Shown here: piece after piece, positions 25,246-33,520 of the stretch
Layout of the letters: each line of letters starts with the position of its first letter
Numbering within the stretch: the stretch's first letter is position 1
Source of the DNA: Acidimicrobiales bacterium
GTDB taxonomy: Bacteria > Actinomycetota > Acidimicrobiia > Acidimicrobiales > AC-9
Assembly: GCA_036491125.1 (NCBI GenBank)
Contig: DASXCO010000159.1
Location: 1 to 47,473 of the forward strand
Direction of reading: 5' to 3'
Length of the DNA: 47,473 bases
Translations under genes and position numbers: made by a program
Notes under the pieces: model-generated
Database searches by the model: none
Told to the model about the DNA's origin: nothing
The model's input: only the letters and a program-made list of their open reading frames with translations

Positions 25246-26203
25246 TCGACGCGCTTCGGGGCCGGCTCATACCCCGAGCCGGCCTCCCGGGCCGGCTGAT
25301 ACCCCGAGCCGGCCTCCCGGGCCGGCTGACGGCCTGCTCGTGGTCGACAAGGACGAGGGTTGGACCTCCCACGACGTCGTCGCCCGCTGCCGGCGGCTCC
25401 TCGGCCAGCGTCGGGTCGGCCACGCCGGGACCCTCGATCCCGCGGCCACCGGCGTCCTGTTGGTGGGACTGGGAAGGGTCACCCGCCTGATGCGCTTCCT
25501 GGGGGCCCTGTCGAAGTCCTACGCGGGCGAAGTCGTGCTCGGCGCGACCACCAGCACCCTCGACGATCAGGGAGACGTCGTCGAGCGGTTCGACATGCGG
25601 GGGGCGACCGTCGATCAGGCCCGCGAAGCGGCGCGCACCCTGACAGGCGAGATCATGCAAACGCCTCCCATGGTGTCGGCCCGCAAGGTGGGCGGGAGGC
25701 GCCTGTACCAGCTGGCCCGGGAGGGCGTGGAGGTCGAACGGAGCGCCCGACCGGTCACGGTCTCCCGCTTCGATGTCGAGCCCACCGACGAGCCAGGCGT
25801 GTTCGCCATCGAGGTTGACTGCTCCTCGGGCACGTATGTGCGGAAGCTGGCCGCCGACCTCGGGTCACTCCTCGGTGGCGGCGCCCACCTCCGACGATTG
25901 CGGCGGCTCGCCATCGGCTCCTTCACCCTGGGCGAGGCCCGACGTCTGGACGAGCTCTCACCCGATTCGGTGGTCGCCTCGGTCCTCAGCCCCCTCGAGG
26001 CCATGAGGGACTATGCCCGACTGCGGGTCGATGACGGGGTGGCCAAGGCCGTCGGACACGGGGCAAAGATGGAGAGGACCGACGTGGGCGCCGTGGGGGA
26101 GGGGCCTTGGGCGGTGGTCGACGACCGGCGGCTGCTGGCCGTCTACGAGGAGGGCGACGACGCCCGCTTGAAGCCCGCCGTCGTGCTGGTTACGAGCCAG
26201 TAG
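25232..26203 (+). CDS. truB: tRNA pseudouridine(55) synthase
   Basis: TruB makes pseudouridine 55 in the T-loop of tRNAs. The catalytic Asp69 is in GHAGTLDPAATG. Other landmarks are GLLVVDKDEGWTSHDVV, the KSYAGEVVLG strand and CSSGTYVRKLAADLG. The 323-residue protein ends in a PUA-like domain. Its N-terminus carries an extra 30 residues with an in-frame duplication of a 10-residue unit (ending PSRPPGP), encoded by a 30-base tandem repeat. Start ATG 25232 lies inside the end of rbfA. Confidence 0.95.
   Translation: MRETDRRASGPAHTPSRPPGPADTPSRPPGPADGLLVVDKDEGWTSHDVVARCRRLLGQRRVGHAGTLDPAATGVLLVGLGRVTRLMRFLGALSKSYAGEVVLGATTSTLDDQGDVVERFDMRGATVDQAREAARTLTGEIMQTPPMVSARKVGGRRLYQLAREGVEVERSARPVTVSRFDVEPTDEPGVFAIEVDCSSGTYVRKLAADLGSLLGGGAHLRRLRRLAIGSFTLGEARRLDELSPDSVVASVLSPLEAMRDYARLRVDDGVAKAVGHGAKMERTDVGAVGEGPWAVVDDRRLLAVYEEGDDARLKPAVVLVTSQ
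25261..25330 (+). repeat. 30-base tandem repeat in the 5' end of truB
   Basis: Units 25261-25290 and 25291-25320 differ at one base, and a partial third copy of 9-10 bases follows. Each unit contains GAGCCGGC and GCCGGCT, so the array can form hairpins. It keeps the truB frame and encodes two copies of a Pro/Ser/Arg-rich decapeptide. Confidence 0.85.
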
Positions 26204-26206
26204 CCT
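26201..26206 (+). promoter_or_regulatory. -10-like box (TAGCCT) before ribF
   Basis: TAGCCT contains the truB stop codon and ends 8 bases before the ribF ATG. It fits TANNNT and may let ribF be transcribed separately as a leaderless message. The same hexamer precedes the arfB-like gene at the same distance. Confidence 0.35.
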
Positions 26207-26214
26207 CGGGGTCG

Positions 26215-27216
26215 ATGGAGGTCATCGACGACCTACGGCAGTGTCCGCGCCCCGAGCAGGGCAGCGCCACCACGATCGGCGCCTACGACGGTGTTCATCT
26301 GGGACACCGTCGGGTGATCGCCGAGGTGCGGGAGCGGGCGCAGCGTCTGGGCCTGTGCACCGCGGTGGTGACGTTCGACCGCCACCCAGCGACGGTCGTG
26401 CGTCCCGAGTCAGCTCCGCTCCTGCTCACCGACCTGGACCAGAAGATCGAGCTGCTGGCCGACACCGGTGTCGATCACGTGGTCGTCATCACCTTCGACG
26501 AGGACCGCTCACGCGAGTCGGCCGAGGACTTCGTCGAGGAGGTGCTGGTCGGTTGCCTGCGGGCGCGGGTCGTCGTCGTCGGCCAGGATTTCCACTTCGG
26601 CTACGGACGGCGGGGCAACGTGGCCCTCCTCTCCCGCATGGGACAGGAGCGGGGCTTCGAGGTGGTCGGTCTCGGCCTGGTCGACGAGACCGGCGATCGT
26701 TCATCGGCCACGGACGAGGCGGTGTCGTCGACCCGTATCCGCACCCTGCTGAGCGAGGGTCGGGTGACCGAGGCGGCCCGGCTTCTGGGCCGGCCTCACG
26801 AGGTTCGGGGCGTTGTGCAACCTGGTGACGGCCGGGGCGGCGCCGAGCTGGGGTTCCCCACCGCCAACATCGCCGTCCCCCCCGAGATCCTGCTACCGGC
26901 CGAGGGGATCTATGCCGGCTACTACGAGCGTCCGGACGGCTCCACCCACGCCGCAGCCATCTCCCTCGGCCGCCGCCCCACGTTCTACGACCACGCCGAC
27001 TCGTCGCTCCTCGAGGCGTACCTGCTGGAGTTCTCGGGGGACCTGTACGGCGAGCGGGTCAAGGTGCGCTTCGTGACCCGCCTGCGGGGCGAGGAGCGTT
27101 TCGACTCGCCCGAGGCGCTGGCCGCCCAGATGGCCAGGGACGTGGAGGCCACCCGCGCCGCGCTCGACGGCTGGACCCTCAGCTCTCTGGGGGCGGAGGG
27201 CGGCGCTGGCGCTTGA
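26215..27216 (+). CDS. ribF: Bifunctional riboflavin kinase / FAD synthetase
   Basis: RibF makes FMN and then FAD from riboflavin. The N-terminal FMN adenylyltransferase domain (about 1-185) holds TIGAYDGVHLGHRRVI, with the HxGH nucleotidyl-transfer motif, then VVGQDFHFGYGRRGN, and ISSTRIR-like VSSTRIRTLL. The C-terminal flavokinase domain has GRGGAELGFPTANI (family G-x-x-L-G-x-P-T-A-N), GIYAGYYE and LEAYLLEFSGDLYG. The length is 333 residues from ATG 26215, which lacks a strong ribosome site. The end overlaps the convergent arfB-like gene by 38 bases. Confidence 0.95.
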   Translation: MEVIDDLRQCPRPEQGSATTIGAYDGVHLGHRRVIAEVRERAQRLGLCTAVVTFDRHPATVVRPESAPLLLTDLDQKIELLADTGVDHVVVITFDEDRSRESAEDFVEEVLVGCLRARVVVVGQDFHFGYGRRGNVALLSRMGQERGFEVVGLGLVDETGDRSSATDEAVSSTRIRTLLSEGRVTEAARLLGRPHEVRGVVQPGDGRGGAELGFPTANIAVPPEILLPAEGIYAGYYERPDGSTHAAAISLGRRPTFYDHADSSLLEAYLLEFSGDLYGERVKVRFVTRLRGEERFDSPEALAAQMARDVEATRAALDGWTLSSLGAEGGAGA

Positions 27217-27607
27217 GCTCGCCCCGGCGGCGCTTGTGATCGAGCCGTCGTCGCTTGGATGCCGAGCTCGGGGCCGTGGCGACGCGGCGACGCTCGACCC
27301 GAAGGGCGACCGCCAGCCGGGCGGCCAGGCGCTCCAGGGCCAGCTGGCGGTTGCGGGCCTGCGAGCGCTCGTCAGAGGCCACCACACGCACGACGGGGCC
27401 GAGCCGATCGATCAGCCGGGCCCGCTGTCGCGGGCCCAACGATGGCGAGGAGGCGACGTCGAATCGGACCTCCACCCTGGTGTTGGCGGTGTTGGCGTGT
27501 TGGCCGCCGGGGCCGCCGGCACCGCTGAAGCGCCACTCGAGCTCGCCGATCGGGATCGAGCACGAGCGCGTGACCCGGAGGTAGCCCTCCTCCACCGGTG
27601 CTGGCAC
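27179..27607 (-). CDS. arfB: ArfB/ICT1-type peptidyl-tRNA hydrolase (GGQ-domain ribosome rescue factor)
   Basis: The short (142-residue) GGQ protein has the ArfB layout. [16 protein letters not shown] places the catalytic GGQ at 34-36, followed by [14 protein letters not shown] (family H-V-N-K-x-x-S-R-V-E-L), a helix, and a strongly basic tail ([20 protein letters not shown]) of the kind that enters the empty mRNA channel. ArfB frees stalled non-stop ribosomes without needing a stop codon. The codon-reading domain of RF1/RF2 is absent. GTG 27607 lies 8 bases after a TAGCCT box; GTG 27595 is an alternative. It overlaps ribF tail to tail. Confidence 0.85.
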   Translation of the reverse strand: MPAPVEEGYLRVTRSCSIPIGELEWRFSGAGGPGGQHANTANTRVEVRFDVASSPSLGPRQRARLIDRLGPVVRVVASDERSQARNRQLALERLAARLAVALRVERRRVATAPSSASKRRRLDHKRRRGELKRQRRPPPPES

Positions 27608-27643
27608 CGGTCTCGAGGCTAACCCGCCTGAGGGGCGGAGCCC

Positions 27644-27652
27644 TGCTACAGT
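27644..27652 (+). promoter_or_regulatory. Extended -10 promoter (TGC-TACAGT) for rpsO
   Basis: TACAGT with an upstream TGC forms an extended -10 about 60 bases before rpsO. No convincing -35 is present. A Shine-Dalgarno GAGGAA (27699-27704) lies 9 bases before the rpsO ATG. Confidence 0.5.
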
Positions 27653-27713
27653 CGGTCCTGCCGGGGCATTCGCGCCCTGGCGACTCTTTGCGATATCCGA
27701 GGAACTTCGAAGC

Positions 27714-27971
27714 ATGCCCGACAAGTCGGCCACGATCACCGAGCACCGACTCCACGACACCGACACCGGGTCACCCGAGGTGCAGATCGCGCTCCTCACC
27801 GAGCGCATCAACCACCTCACCGAGCACCTGAAGGTGCACAAAGGTGACCACCACACCAGGCGAGGGCTGATGAAGCTCATCGGCCGCCGCCGTCGGCTGC
27901 TCGATTACGTGATGGCCAATGACGTCGAACGGTACCGGGGCATCATCGCCCGGCTCGGGCTACGTCGCTGA
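27714..27971 (+). CDS. rpsO: 30S ribosomal protein S15
   Basis: The 85-residue protein contains the S15 signature ([23 protein letters not shown] in two parts, then [22 protein letters not shown]). S15 is a primary binder of the 16S rRNA central domain. It is a few residues shorter than the common 89. It precedes pnp, the usual arrangement. An extended -10 lies upstream and a structured 205-base gap downstream. Confidence 0.97.
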   Translation: MPDKSATITEHRLHDTDTGSPEVQIALLTERINHLTEHLKVHKGDHHTRRGLMKLIGRRRRLLDYVMANDVERYRGIIARLGLRR

Positions 27972-28064
27972 GCGTCGCAGACGACAACACCGGGCGCCCC
28001 TAGGGCCGTCCGACGCACATACCAATAAAGCTGAGGCGGGAAGGACCCGCTCGATAGTACGCAG

Positions 28065-28160
28065 CAGGCGGCGCCGGCTGTCAGCTGCCAGTGGCCGGCC
28101 ACCCGGCAGGGAGAGAAGGTCAGGTGCCCGACCACTGGGAACTGGCCCGGCGGCCGCCTG
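28065..28160 (+). promoter_or_regulatory. Structured pnp leader (nested inverted repeats)
   Basis: CAGGCGGC (28065-28072) is complementary to GCCGCCTG (28153-28160), enclosing a second pair CCAGTGG (28088-28094) and CCACTGG (28132-28138). The outer arm ends just before the ribosome site AAGGAG of pnp. In enterobacteria pnp mRNA leaders fold into a long stem cut by RNase III and used for autoregulation; a similar role here is an inference. Confidence 0.5.
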
Positions 28161-28176
28161 ACAGACAAGGAGTGTC

Positions 28177-30720
28177 ATGGCGGACGCCATCTCAGTGTCG
28201 GCTCCCATCAGCGGGACCGACCGACGTCTTTCCCTCGAGACCGGCAAGCTGGCCGGTCAGGCCGACGGAGCCGTCGTCGCACGGCTCGGCGACACGGTCG
28301 TGCTGGTCACGGCCACTGCGGCCAAGACGGTGCGCGAGGGAATCGATTTCTTTCCGCTGACCGTCGACATCGAAGAACGCATGTACGCGGCCGGCAAGAT
28401 CCCCGGGTCGTTCTTCCGGCGCGAGGGTCGGGCAACCGACCAGGCCATCCTCACCGGCCGGCTCATCGACCGCCCCCTGCGGCCGTCGTTCCCAGCCGGC
28501 TTCCGGAACGAGGTCCACGTGGTCGGCACGATCCTCGGCGCCGACCTGGAGAATCCCCACGACGTGCTGGCCATCAACGCCGCCTCGGCGGCGTTGATGG
28601 TGTCGGGCATCCCGTTCGACGGGCCCATCGGGGCCGTCCGCATCGCCTGGTCCCAGGACGGGGACTGGGTACCCCACGCCACCTACCAGGAGGGCGACCG
28701 CTCGACCTTCGAGCTGGTCGTGGCCGGTCGGGCCCTCGGGGACGAGCCCGACAGCGACGTCGCCATCATGATGGTCGAGGCCGGGGGGACCGAGAAGGCC
28801 TGGACCTACTACGCGGACGGCGCTCCGAAGGTCACAGAGGAGGTCATCGCCGCCGGCCTGGAGTCGGCCAAGACCTGGATCCGGGAGTCGATCGAGCTCC
28901 AGCGCCGGCTGGTGGCGGAGGCGGGGACGAAGCCGACGATCGCCTACGAGTCCCAGCTCGACTACGGCGACGACGTCTGGACGCGGGTCCTCGACGTGGG
29001 AACCGAGAGCCTCACCCGGGCGACCTCCATCGTCGCCAAGGCCGAGCGCAATGCCGCCCTCGACGAGGCGGGAGCCTCGATCGCCGCCTCGCTCGACGAG
29101 GAGCTCAGCGGGCGTGAGCGGGAGGTGAAGGCGGCGGTCCGGGCGCTGACCAAGCAGCTGGTCCGCCGGCGCATCGTGGAGGAAGGCGTGCGCATCGACG
29201 GGCGGGGGCCCGGCGACATCCGGCCTCTCAGCGCCGAGGTCGGCGTGCTACCGACCGCCCACGGCTCGGGGCTGTTCCAGCGGGGTGAGACCCAGGTCCT
29301 CAACGTGACGACCCTGGGCATGCCCCGGATGAACCAGCTGCTCGACACCATCGGGATCGACGAGTCGAAGCGCTACATGCACCACTACAACTTCCCGCCC
29401 TTCTCGACGGGCGAGACGGGCTTCATGCGGGGTCCCAAGCGCCGGGAGATCGGCCACGGGCTCCTGGCGGAGCGGGCCCTTCTGCCGGTGGTTCCCTCCG
29501 CCGAGGAGTTCCCCTACACGCTGCGGTTGGTGTCCGAGGTGCTGAGCTCGAACGGGTCGACCTCGATGGCCTCGGTCTGCGGCTCGACGCTCTCGCTCAT
29601 GGACGCCGGCGTGCCCATCAAGGCACCCGTGGCCGGGATCGCCATGGGCCTGGTGCACGCCGAGGGCCGCTACACGACCCTGACCGACATCCTGGGAGCC
29701 GAGGACGCGTTCGGCGACATGGACTTCAAGGTGGCGGGCTCGGCCGATGCCGTGACCGCCCTCCAGCTGGACACGAAGATCGATGGGTTGCCGGCCGACG
29801 TGCTGGCCGAGGCCCTGCAGCAGGCCCACGAGGCCCGGCTCACGATCCTCGAGGTGATGGCGGACGCCATCTCCCGGCCCCGGGCGAGCGTGAACGAGCA
29901 CGCTCCCAAGATCGTGAGCATCGAGATCCCCCTCGACAAGATCGGCGAGGTCATCGGGCCCAAGGGCAAGGTCATCAACGCCATCCAGCAGGAGACCGGC
30001 GCCGACATCAACGTGGACGACGACGGCATGGTCGGGACGGTCACCATCGGGGCAAAGGACGGCGGGGCGGTGGAGGACGCCCGCAAGCGCCTGGGGCTCA
30101 TCCTCGAGCCACCGAAGGCCGAGCTCGGTGCCGTCTACCCCGGGAAGGTCGTCAACATCACCAAGTTCGGCGCCTTCGTCAACATCCTCCCTGGGCGCGA
30201 CGGATTGGTCCACATCTCCAAGCTGGGCCAGGGTCGACGCGTCGAGCGGGTCGAGGACGTCGTCGAGCTCGGACAGTCCCTCGACGTACGGGTCGACGAC
30301 ATCGACCCACAGGGGAAGATCTCGCTGTCGCTGGCGGGCAATGGTGCCGGAGGCGGTGACTCCCCGCGTTCGGGGGGGAACGTCGACGCCCGTGACCATG
30401 CGGGCTCCGGCGACGCCCCCGAAGGGCGTCGGCGGCGGGACGACACCTCGGGTGGCCGGGGGCGCCCCGGCGACCGGGGCCCGACGACCGACAGCCCGGC
30501 GAGCGGGGTGGCGACGGCCGAGAGCCGCGGCAGCTTCGCCTCCTTCGATGAGGACGCCTTCGAGCGCGAGCTCGAGTCCGAGATGGGCCAGCTCGGGCCG
30601 GAGGCCACTGCTTCAGGTGGCGGCTCCCGCCGCTCCGAGGGCGGTCGCGGTGGTGGCAGCGCCGGTGGTGGTGGCGGGGGCGGGGGCGGCCCTCGGCGGC
30701 GCCGCGGCGGTCGGCGCTGA
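28177..30720 (+). CDS. pnp: Polyribonucleotide nucleotidyltransferase (PNPase)
   Basis: PNPase is the phosphorolytic 3'-5' exonuclease of RNA decay. In 847 residues the two RNase PH-like domains flank a helical linker; RLIDRPLRPSFPAGF and SSNGSTSMASVCGSTLSLMDAGVP (in parts) mark the catalytic halves. KH begins near 577 (IGEVIGPKGKVIN) and S1 covers about 649-720. The last 125 residues are an Arg/Gly/Ser/Asp-rich disordered tail ending in a poly-Gly run and RRRRGGRR, with one ordered-looking island, SFASFDEDAFERELESEMG. The ATG follows AAGGAG. The next gene, an M16 peptidase, begins 4 bases after the stop. Confidence 0.97.
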   Translation: MADAISVSAPISGTDRRLSLETGKLAGQADGAVVARLGDTVVLVTATAAKTVREGIDFFPLTVDIEERMYAAGKIPGSFFRREGRATDQAILTGRLIDRPLRPSFPAGFRNEVHVVGTILGADLENPHDVLAINAASAALMVSGIPFDGPIGAVRIAWSQDGDWVPHATYQEGDRSTFELVVAGRALGDEPDSDVAIMMVEAGGTEKAWTYYADGAPKVTEEVIAAGLESAKTWIRESIELQRRLVAEAGTKPTIAYESQLDYGDDVWTRVLDVGTESLTRATSIVAKAERNAALDEAGASIAASLDEELSGREREVKAAVRALTKQLVRRRIVEEGVRIDGRGPGDIRPLSAEVGVLPTAHGSGLFQRGETQVLNVTTLGMPRMNQLLDTIGIDESKRYMHHYNFPPFSTGETGFMRGPKRREIGHGLLAERALLPVVPSAEEFPYTLRLVSEVLSSNGSTSMASVCGSTLSLMDAGVPIKAPVAGIAMGLVHAEGRYTTLTDILGAEDAFGDMDFKVAGSADAVTALQLDTKIDGLPADVLAEALQQAHEARLTILEVMADAISRPRASVNEHAPKIVSIEIPLDKIGEVIGPKGKVINAIQQETGADINVDDDGMVGTVTIGAKDGGAVEDARKRLGLILEPPKAELGAVYPGKVVNITKFGAFVNILPGRDGLVHISKLGQGRRVERVEDVVELGQSLDVRVDDIDPQGKISLSLAGNGAGGGDSPRSGGNVDARDHAGSGDAPEGRRRRDDTSGGRGRPGDRGPTTDSPASGVATAESRGSFASFDEDAFERELESEMGQLGPEATASGGGSRRSEGGRGGGSAGGGGGGGGGPRRRRGGRR

Positions 30721-30724
30721 CCGG

Positions 30725-31972
30725 TTGATCCGCACCAGCCAGCTCGCCTGCGGGCTGCGCCTCGTCACCGAGGCCATGCCCGACGTCCGCTCGGTGACCA
30801 CCGGCTTCTGGGTGGGCACGGGGTCGCGCGACGAGCGCGCCGGCGAGATCGGCGCCTCCCATTTCCTGGAGCATCTGCTCTTCAAGGGCACGCCGACACG
30901 GACGGCGCGCGCCATCGCCGAGGCGGTGGACGCCGTCGGAGGCGACATGAACGCCTTCACCACCAAGGAGTACACGGCGTTCTACGTGCGCCTGTTGGCC
31001 GAGCACCTCGATCTCGGCCTCGACGTGCTGTGCGACATCATGTGGTCGCCGGCCCTGCGACCGGACGAGCTCGAGGCTGAGCGCCAGGTGATCCTCGAGG
31101 AGATCCTGATGCACGGCGACGAGCCGGCTGACCTCGTCTACGACCGCTTCGCCGCCGCCCTCTTCCCGGACCACCCGCTGGGCCGGGAGGTGCTGGGGAC
31201 CCAGGACAGCATCGAGGCCATGGCGACCGGTCAGGTGCGGCAGTTCTTCGAGGAGCACTACCGGCCGGCCAACATGGTTGTCGCCGCCGCCGGGGCGGTC
31301 GATCACGACCGGGCGGCTGCCGGCATCGAGGCCCGCTTCGCCGGCCTGGCCGGCGGTGCACCGCCGCGACGGACGCCGCCGGACGGGCGGTACGAGCCGT
31401 CGGTCGTCGTTCCCCGGTCGACCGAGCAGGCGCACCTGGTTGTCGGGGTACGGGCTCCCGACCGCCACGACCCGGATCGCTGGCCGCTGGCCATCCTCGA
31501 TCATGCCCTCGGCGGCGGCGCGTCGAGCCGGTTGTTCCAGGAGATCCGGGAGCGGCGCGGCCTCGCCTACTCCGTGTACTCCGATCGCGTCGCCTACGAG
31601 GACACGGGGTCGCTCGCCGTGTACGTGGGAACCACGCCGAGCCGGGTCCGCGACGTGCTCGAGCTGGTCACGATGGAGCTGGATCGGCTGACGAAGGACG
31701 GGATCACCGCCCACGAGCTGGACGTGGCCCGCGGCCATCTTCGGGCCGAGACCCTCCTGGCCCTCGAGGACTCCGCCGCCCGCATGAGCCGGATCGGACG
31801 CAGCCTCCTCCTCCATCACGAGGTCCTGACGGTGGACGAGCTGTTGGCCCGGATCGACGCCGTCACCGTCGAGCACGTCGGCGCCGCTGCTCGCCGGGTG
31901 CTCGGTGGGCCACGCACGGTGGTGGTGCTCGGCCCCTACCAGGAGGCGGACCTGGCGGCCGCCGTTCGTTAG
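30725..31972 (+). CDS. M16 family zinc metallopeptidase (processing peptidase-like)
   Basis: From TTG 30725 the protein has 415 residues, the usual size for the PepR/mitochondrial-processing-peptidase beta group. The inverted zinc motif H-F-L-E-H is at 46-50, with the distal Glu in ERQVILEEILMHGDEPAD. The C-terminal half shows GGGASSRLFQEIRERRGLAYSVYS, the substrate-holding R/Y segment. Location directly after pnp matches the gpsI-pepR order of mycobacteria. The substrate is unknown. The frame is open further upstream over the pnp tail, but only the sequence from TTG on is conserved. Its stop forms part of the TAGGGT box before dapB. Confidence 0.9.
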   Translation: MIRTSQLACGLRLVTEAMPDVRSVTTGFWVGTGSRDERAGEIGASHFLEHLLFKGTPTRTARAIAEAVDAVGGDMNAFTTKEYTAFYVRLLAEHLDLGLDVLCDIMWSPALRPDELEAERQVILEEILMHGDEPADLVYDRFAAALFPDHPLGREVLGTQDSIEAMATGQVRQFFEEHYRPANMVVAAAGAVDHDRAAAGIEARFAGLAGGAPPRRTPPDGRYEPSVVVPRSTEQAHLVVGVRAPDRHDPDRWPLAILDHALGGGASSRLFQEIRERRGLAYSVYSDRVAYEDTGSLAVYVGTTPSRVRDVLELVTMELDRLTKDGITAHELDVARGHLRAETLLALEDSAARMSRIGRSLLLHHEVLTVDELLARIDAVTVEHVGAAARRVLGGPRTVVVLGPYQEADLAAAVR

Positions 31973-31975
31973 GGT
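31970..31975 (+). promoter_or_regulatory. -10 box (TAGGGT) for dapB
   Basis: TAGGGT ends 6 bases before the dapB ATG and includes the stop codon of the peptidase gene. The same hexamer at nearly the same distance precedes the first tetR gene and the gtrA-like gene. Confidence 0.45.
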
Positions 31976-31981
31976 GCAGGT

Positions 31982-32794
31982 ATGCGAGTCGGCGTTCTCG
32001 GAGCTGGGGGGCGCATGGGCTCTACGGTGTGCCAGGCGGTCGCCGACGATCCCGACCTCGAGCTGGTCGCGGCCGTCGACCCCCGTCTGGCCGGCATCGA
32101 CATCTACCAGGTGACGGGGGTCAAGGGCTCAGACGTCCAGGTGGAGGGCGACGCCGAGGCGCTCCTCAGGGCCGAGACGCAGGTGGCGGTTGACTTCACC
32201 GAGGTGGGTGTGGCCCGCGAGAACCTCCGGTGGTGCGCCGCCAACGGGGTGCACGCGGTCGTCGGGACGACGGGGTTCACCGGAGACGACATGGCCGAGC
32301 TGGAACGTCTGTTCTCGGGCTCTTCCAACTGCGTCCTGTCGGCCAACTTCGCCATCGGCGCTGCCCTGATGACGCGCTTCGCCGAGCTGGCCTCTCCGTA
32401 CGTCGACACTGCCGAGATCGTCGAGCTCCACCACGACGCCAAGCTGGACGCGCCGTCCGGCACGTCGCTGCGCATCGCCGAGGGGATGTCCAGGTCGCGC
32501 CGGGCGTCGGGCGCTGGCGGCTGGGGCGAGGACCCGACCAGGACCGAGGTGGTGAAGGGTGCCCGGGGCGCGGTCGGTCCCGGCGGGGTGCGCGTGCACT
32601 CGGTCCGGCTGCGCGGGCTCGTCGCCCACCACGAGGTCATCCTGGGGGCCGCGGGCCAGACGCTCACGATCCGTCATGACTCCTACGACCGCACGTCGTT
32701 CATGCCGGGCGTGATGCTGGCCGTCAAGTCGGTGGCTGACCGGCCCGGCCTGACCCTCGGGCTCGATTCACTGCTCGGCCTCGGAGAGTCCTGA
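31982..32794 (+). CDS. dapB: 4-hydroxy-tetrahydrodipicolinate reductase
   Basis: DapB reduces the dihydrodipicolinate precursor on the way to lysine and diaminopimelate. The 270 residues begin with the dinucleotide-binding motif VGVLGAGGRMGS, followed by VDFTEV, VVGTTGF and the catalytic block ELHHDAKLDAPSGTS with His and Lys in place. A GRTHS-like NAD(P) loop is replaced by KGARGAVGPGGVRVHSVRL, common in actinobacteria. The partner dapA lies about 2.6 kb downstream beyond an inserted three-gene block. Confidence 0.97.
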   Translation: MRVGVLGAGGRMGSTVCQAVADDPDLELVAAVDPRLAGIDIYQVTGVKGSDVQVEGDAEALLRAETQVAVDFTEVGVARENLRWCAANGVHAVVGTTGFTGDDMAELERLFSGSSNCVLSANFAIGAALMTRFAELASPYVDTAEIVELHHDAKLDAPSGTSLRIAEGMSRSRRASGAGGWGEDPTRTEVVKGARGAVGPGGVRVHSVRLRGLVAHHEVILGAAGQTLTIRHDSYDRTSFMPGVMLAVKSVADRPGLTLGLDSLLGLGES

Positions 32795-32864
32795 ACCCCG
32801 GACCCCTCGTGCACCGCGGGAGGACTATCGGGGCCGGTCGCCATCGCCGCCAGACGCCCCCCGG

Positions 32865-32870
32865 TAGGGT
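32865..32870 (+). promoter_or_regulatory. -10 box (TAGGGT) for the first tetR gene
   Basis: TAGGGT ends 5 bases before the GTG at 32876. No Shine-Dalgarno fits between them, so a leaderless message is likely. Confidence 0.5.
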
Positions 32871-32875
32871 GGGTC

Positions 32876-33487
32876 GTGGCCGGCGATGCCCGTCTGCGGA
32901 TCCTGGAGGCGACCTACACCTGCGTCGCCCGGTACGGGCTGGCCAAGACGACCGTTGAGGACGCGGCCCGGGCCTCGGGCATGGCGCGGGCCACGATCTA
33001 CCGCTACTTCCCCGGCGGGCGGGACCAGCTGGTGGCCGAGGTGATCGCGTGGGAGGCGGCCCGGTTCTTCGACCGGTTGGCGACCGCCGTCGGCGAGACC
33101 GAGGGCCTTGACGAGCTGCTCGAGGAGGCGCTGTTCTTCGCCCACCGGGCCGTCGAGGAGCACGAGGTCCTGCAGAAGATCCTTCAGACCGAGCCCGACC
33201 GCCTCCTGCCCCAGCTGACGGTGGAGAGCACCCGGATCCTCGCCTACATCCGGGCCTTCCTGATGCCGCACATGGCGGAGCAGTCCCGGGCGGCCGGGCT
33301 CGACCCGGAGGAGGCGGCCGACTTCGTGGCCCGCATGCTGCTGTCGTTCACCGGGTCACCCGGGCAGTGGGACCTTTCGGATCGGGCCCAGGTCAGGGAG
33401 CTGGTCCGCACCGAGGTGCTCGCTGCCCTCCACCCCCTGCCGGCACCGGGGGTGGGCGTGACGGATGACACAATGAGACCATCTTGA
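32876..33487 (+). CDS. TetR family regulator 1
   Basis: This is a 203-residue TetR-type repressor. The N-terminal helix-turn-helix reads K-T-T-V-E-D-A-A-R-A-S-G-M-A-R-A-T-I-Y-R-Y-F (about 22-43). The C-terminal ligand domain is helical and shows no known ligand pattern. It is clearly paralogous to the next gene: A-K-T-T, D-x-A-R, G-x-x-R-A-T, Y-R and F-P-G-G are shared in register. The last codons before its TGA include a TGAGAC element that belongs to the operator region ahead of the second regulator. Confidence 0.88.
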   Translation: MAGDARLRILEATYTCVARYGLAKTTVEDAARASGMARATIYRYFPGGRDQLVAEVIAWEAARFFDRLATAVGETEGLDELLEEALFFAHRAVEEHEVLQKILQTEPDRLLPQLTVESTRILAYIRAFLMPHMAEQSRAAGLDPEEAADFVARMLLSFTGSPGQWDLSDRAQVRELVRTEVLAALHPLPAPGVGVTDDTMRPS

Positions 33488-33519
33488 CGATGAGACGAAG
33501 TATGCGAGAATGTCTCATT
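33472..33519 (+). promoter_or_regulatory. Operator/promoter between the two tetR genes
   Basis: AATGAGAC (33472-33479) and GTCTCATT (33512-33519) are perfect inverted copies. A second TGAGAC lies at 33491-33496, forming TGAGAC-N15-GTCTCA with the right arm. A TTGACG (33484-33489) and GAATGT (33508-33513), 18 bases apart, resemble -35 and -10 boxes, with transcription starting at or next to the GTG at 33521. A repressor bound to the inverted repeat would cover the promoter. Confidence 0.65.
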
Positions 33520-33520
33520 A

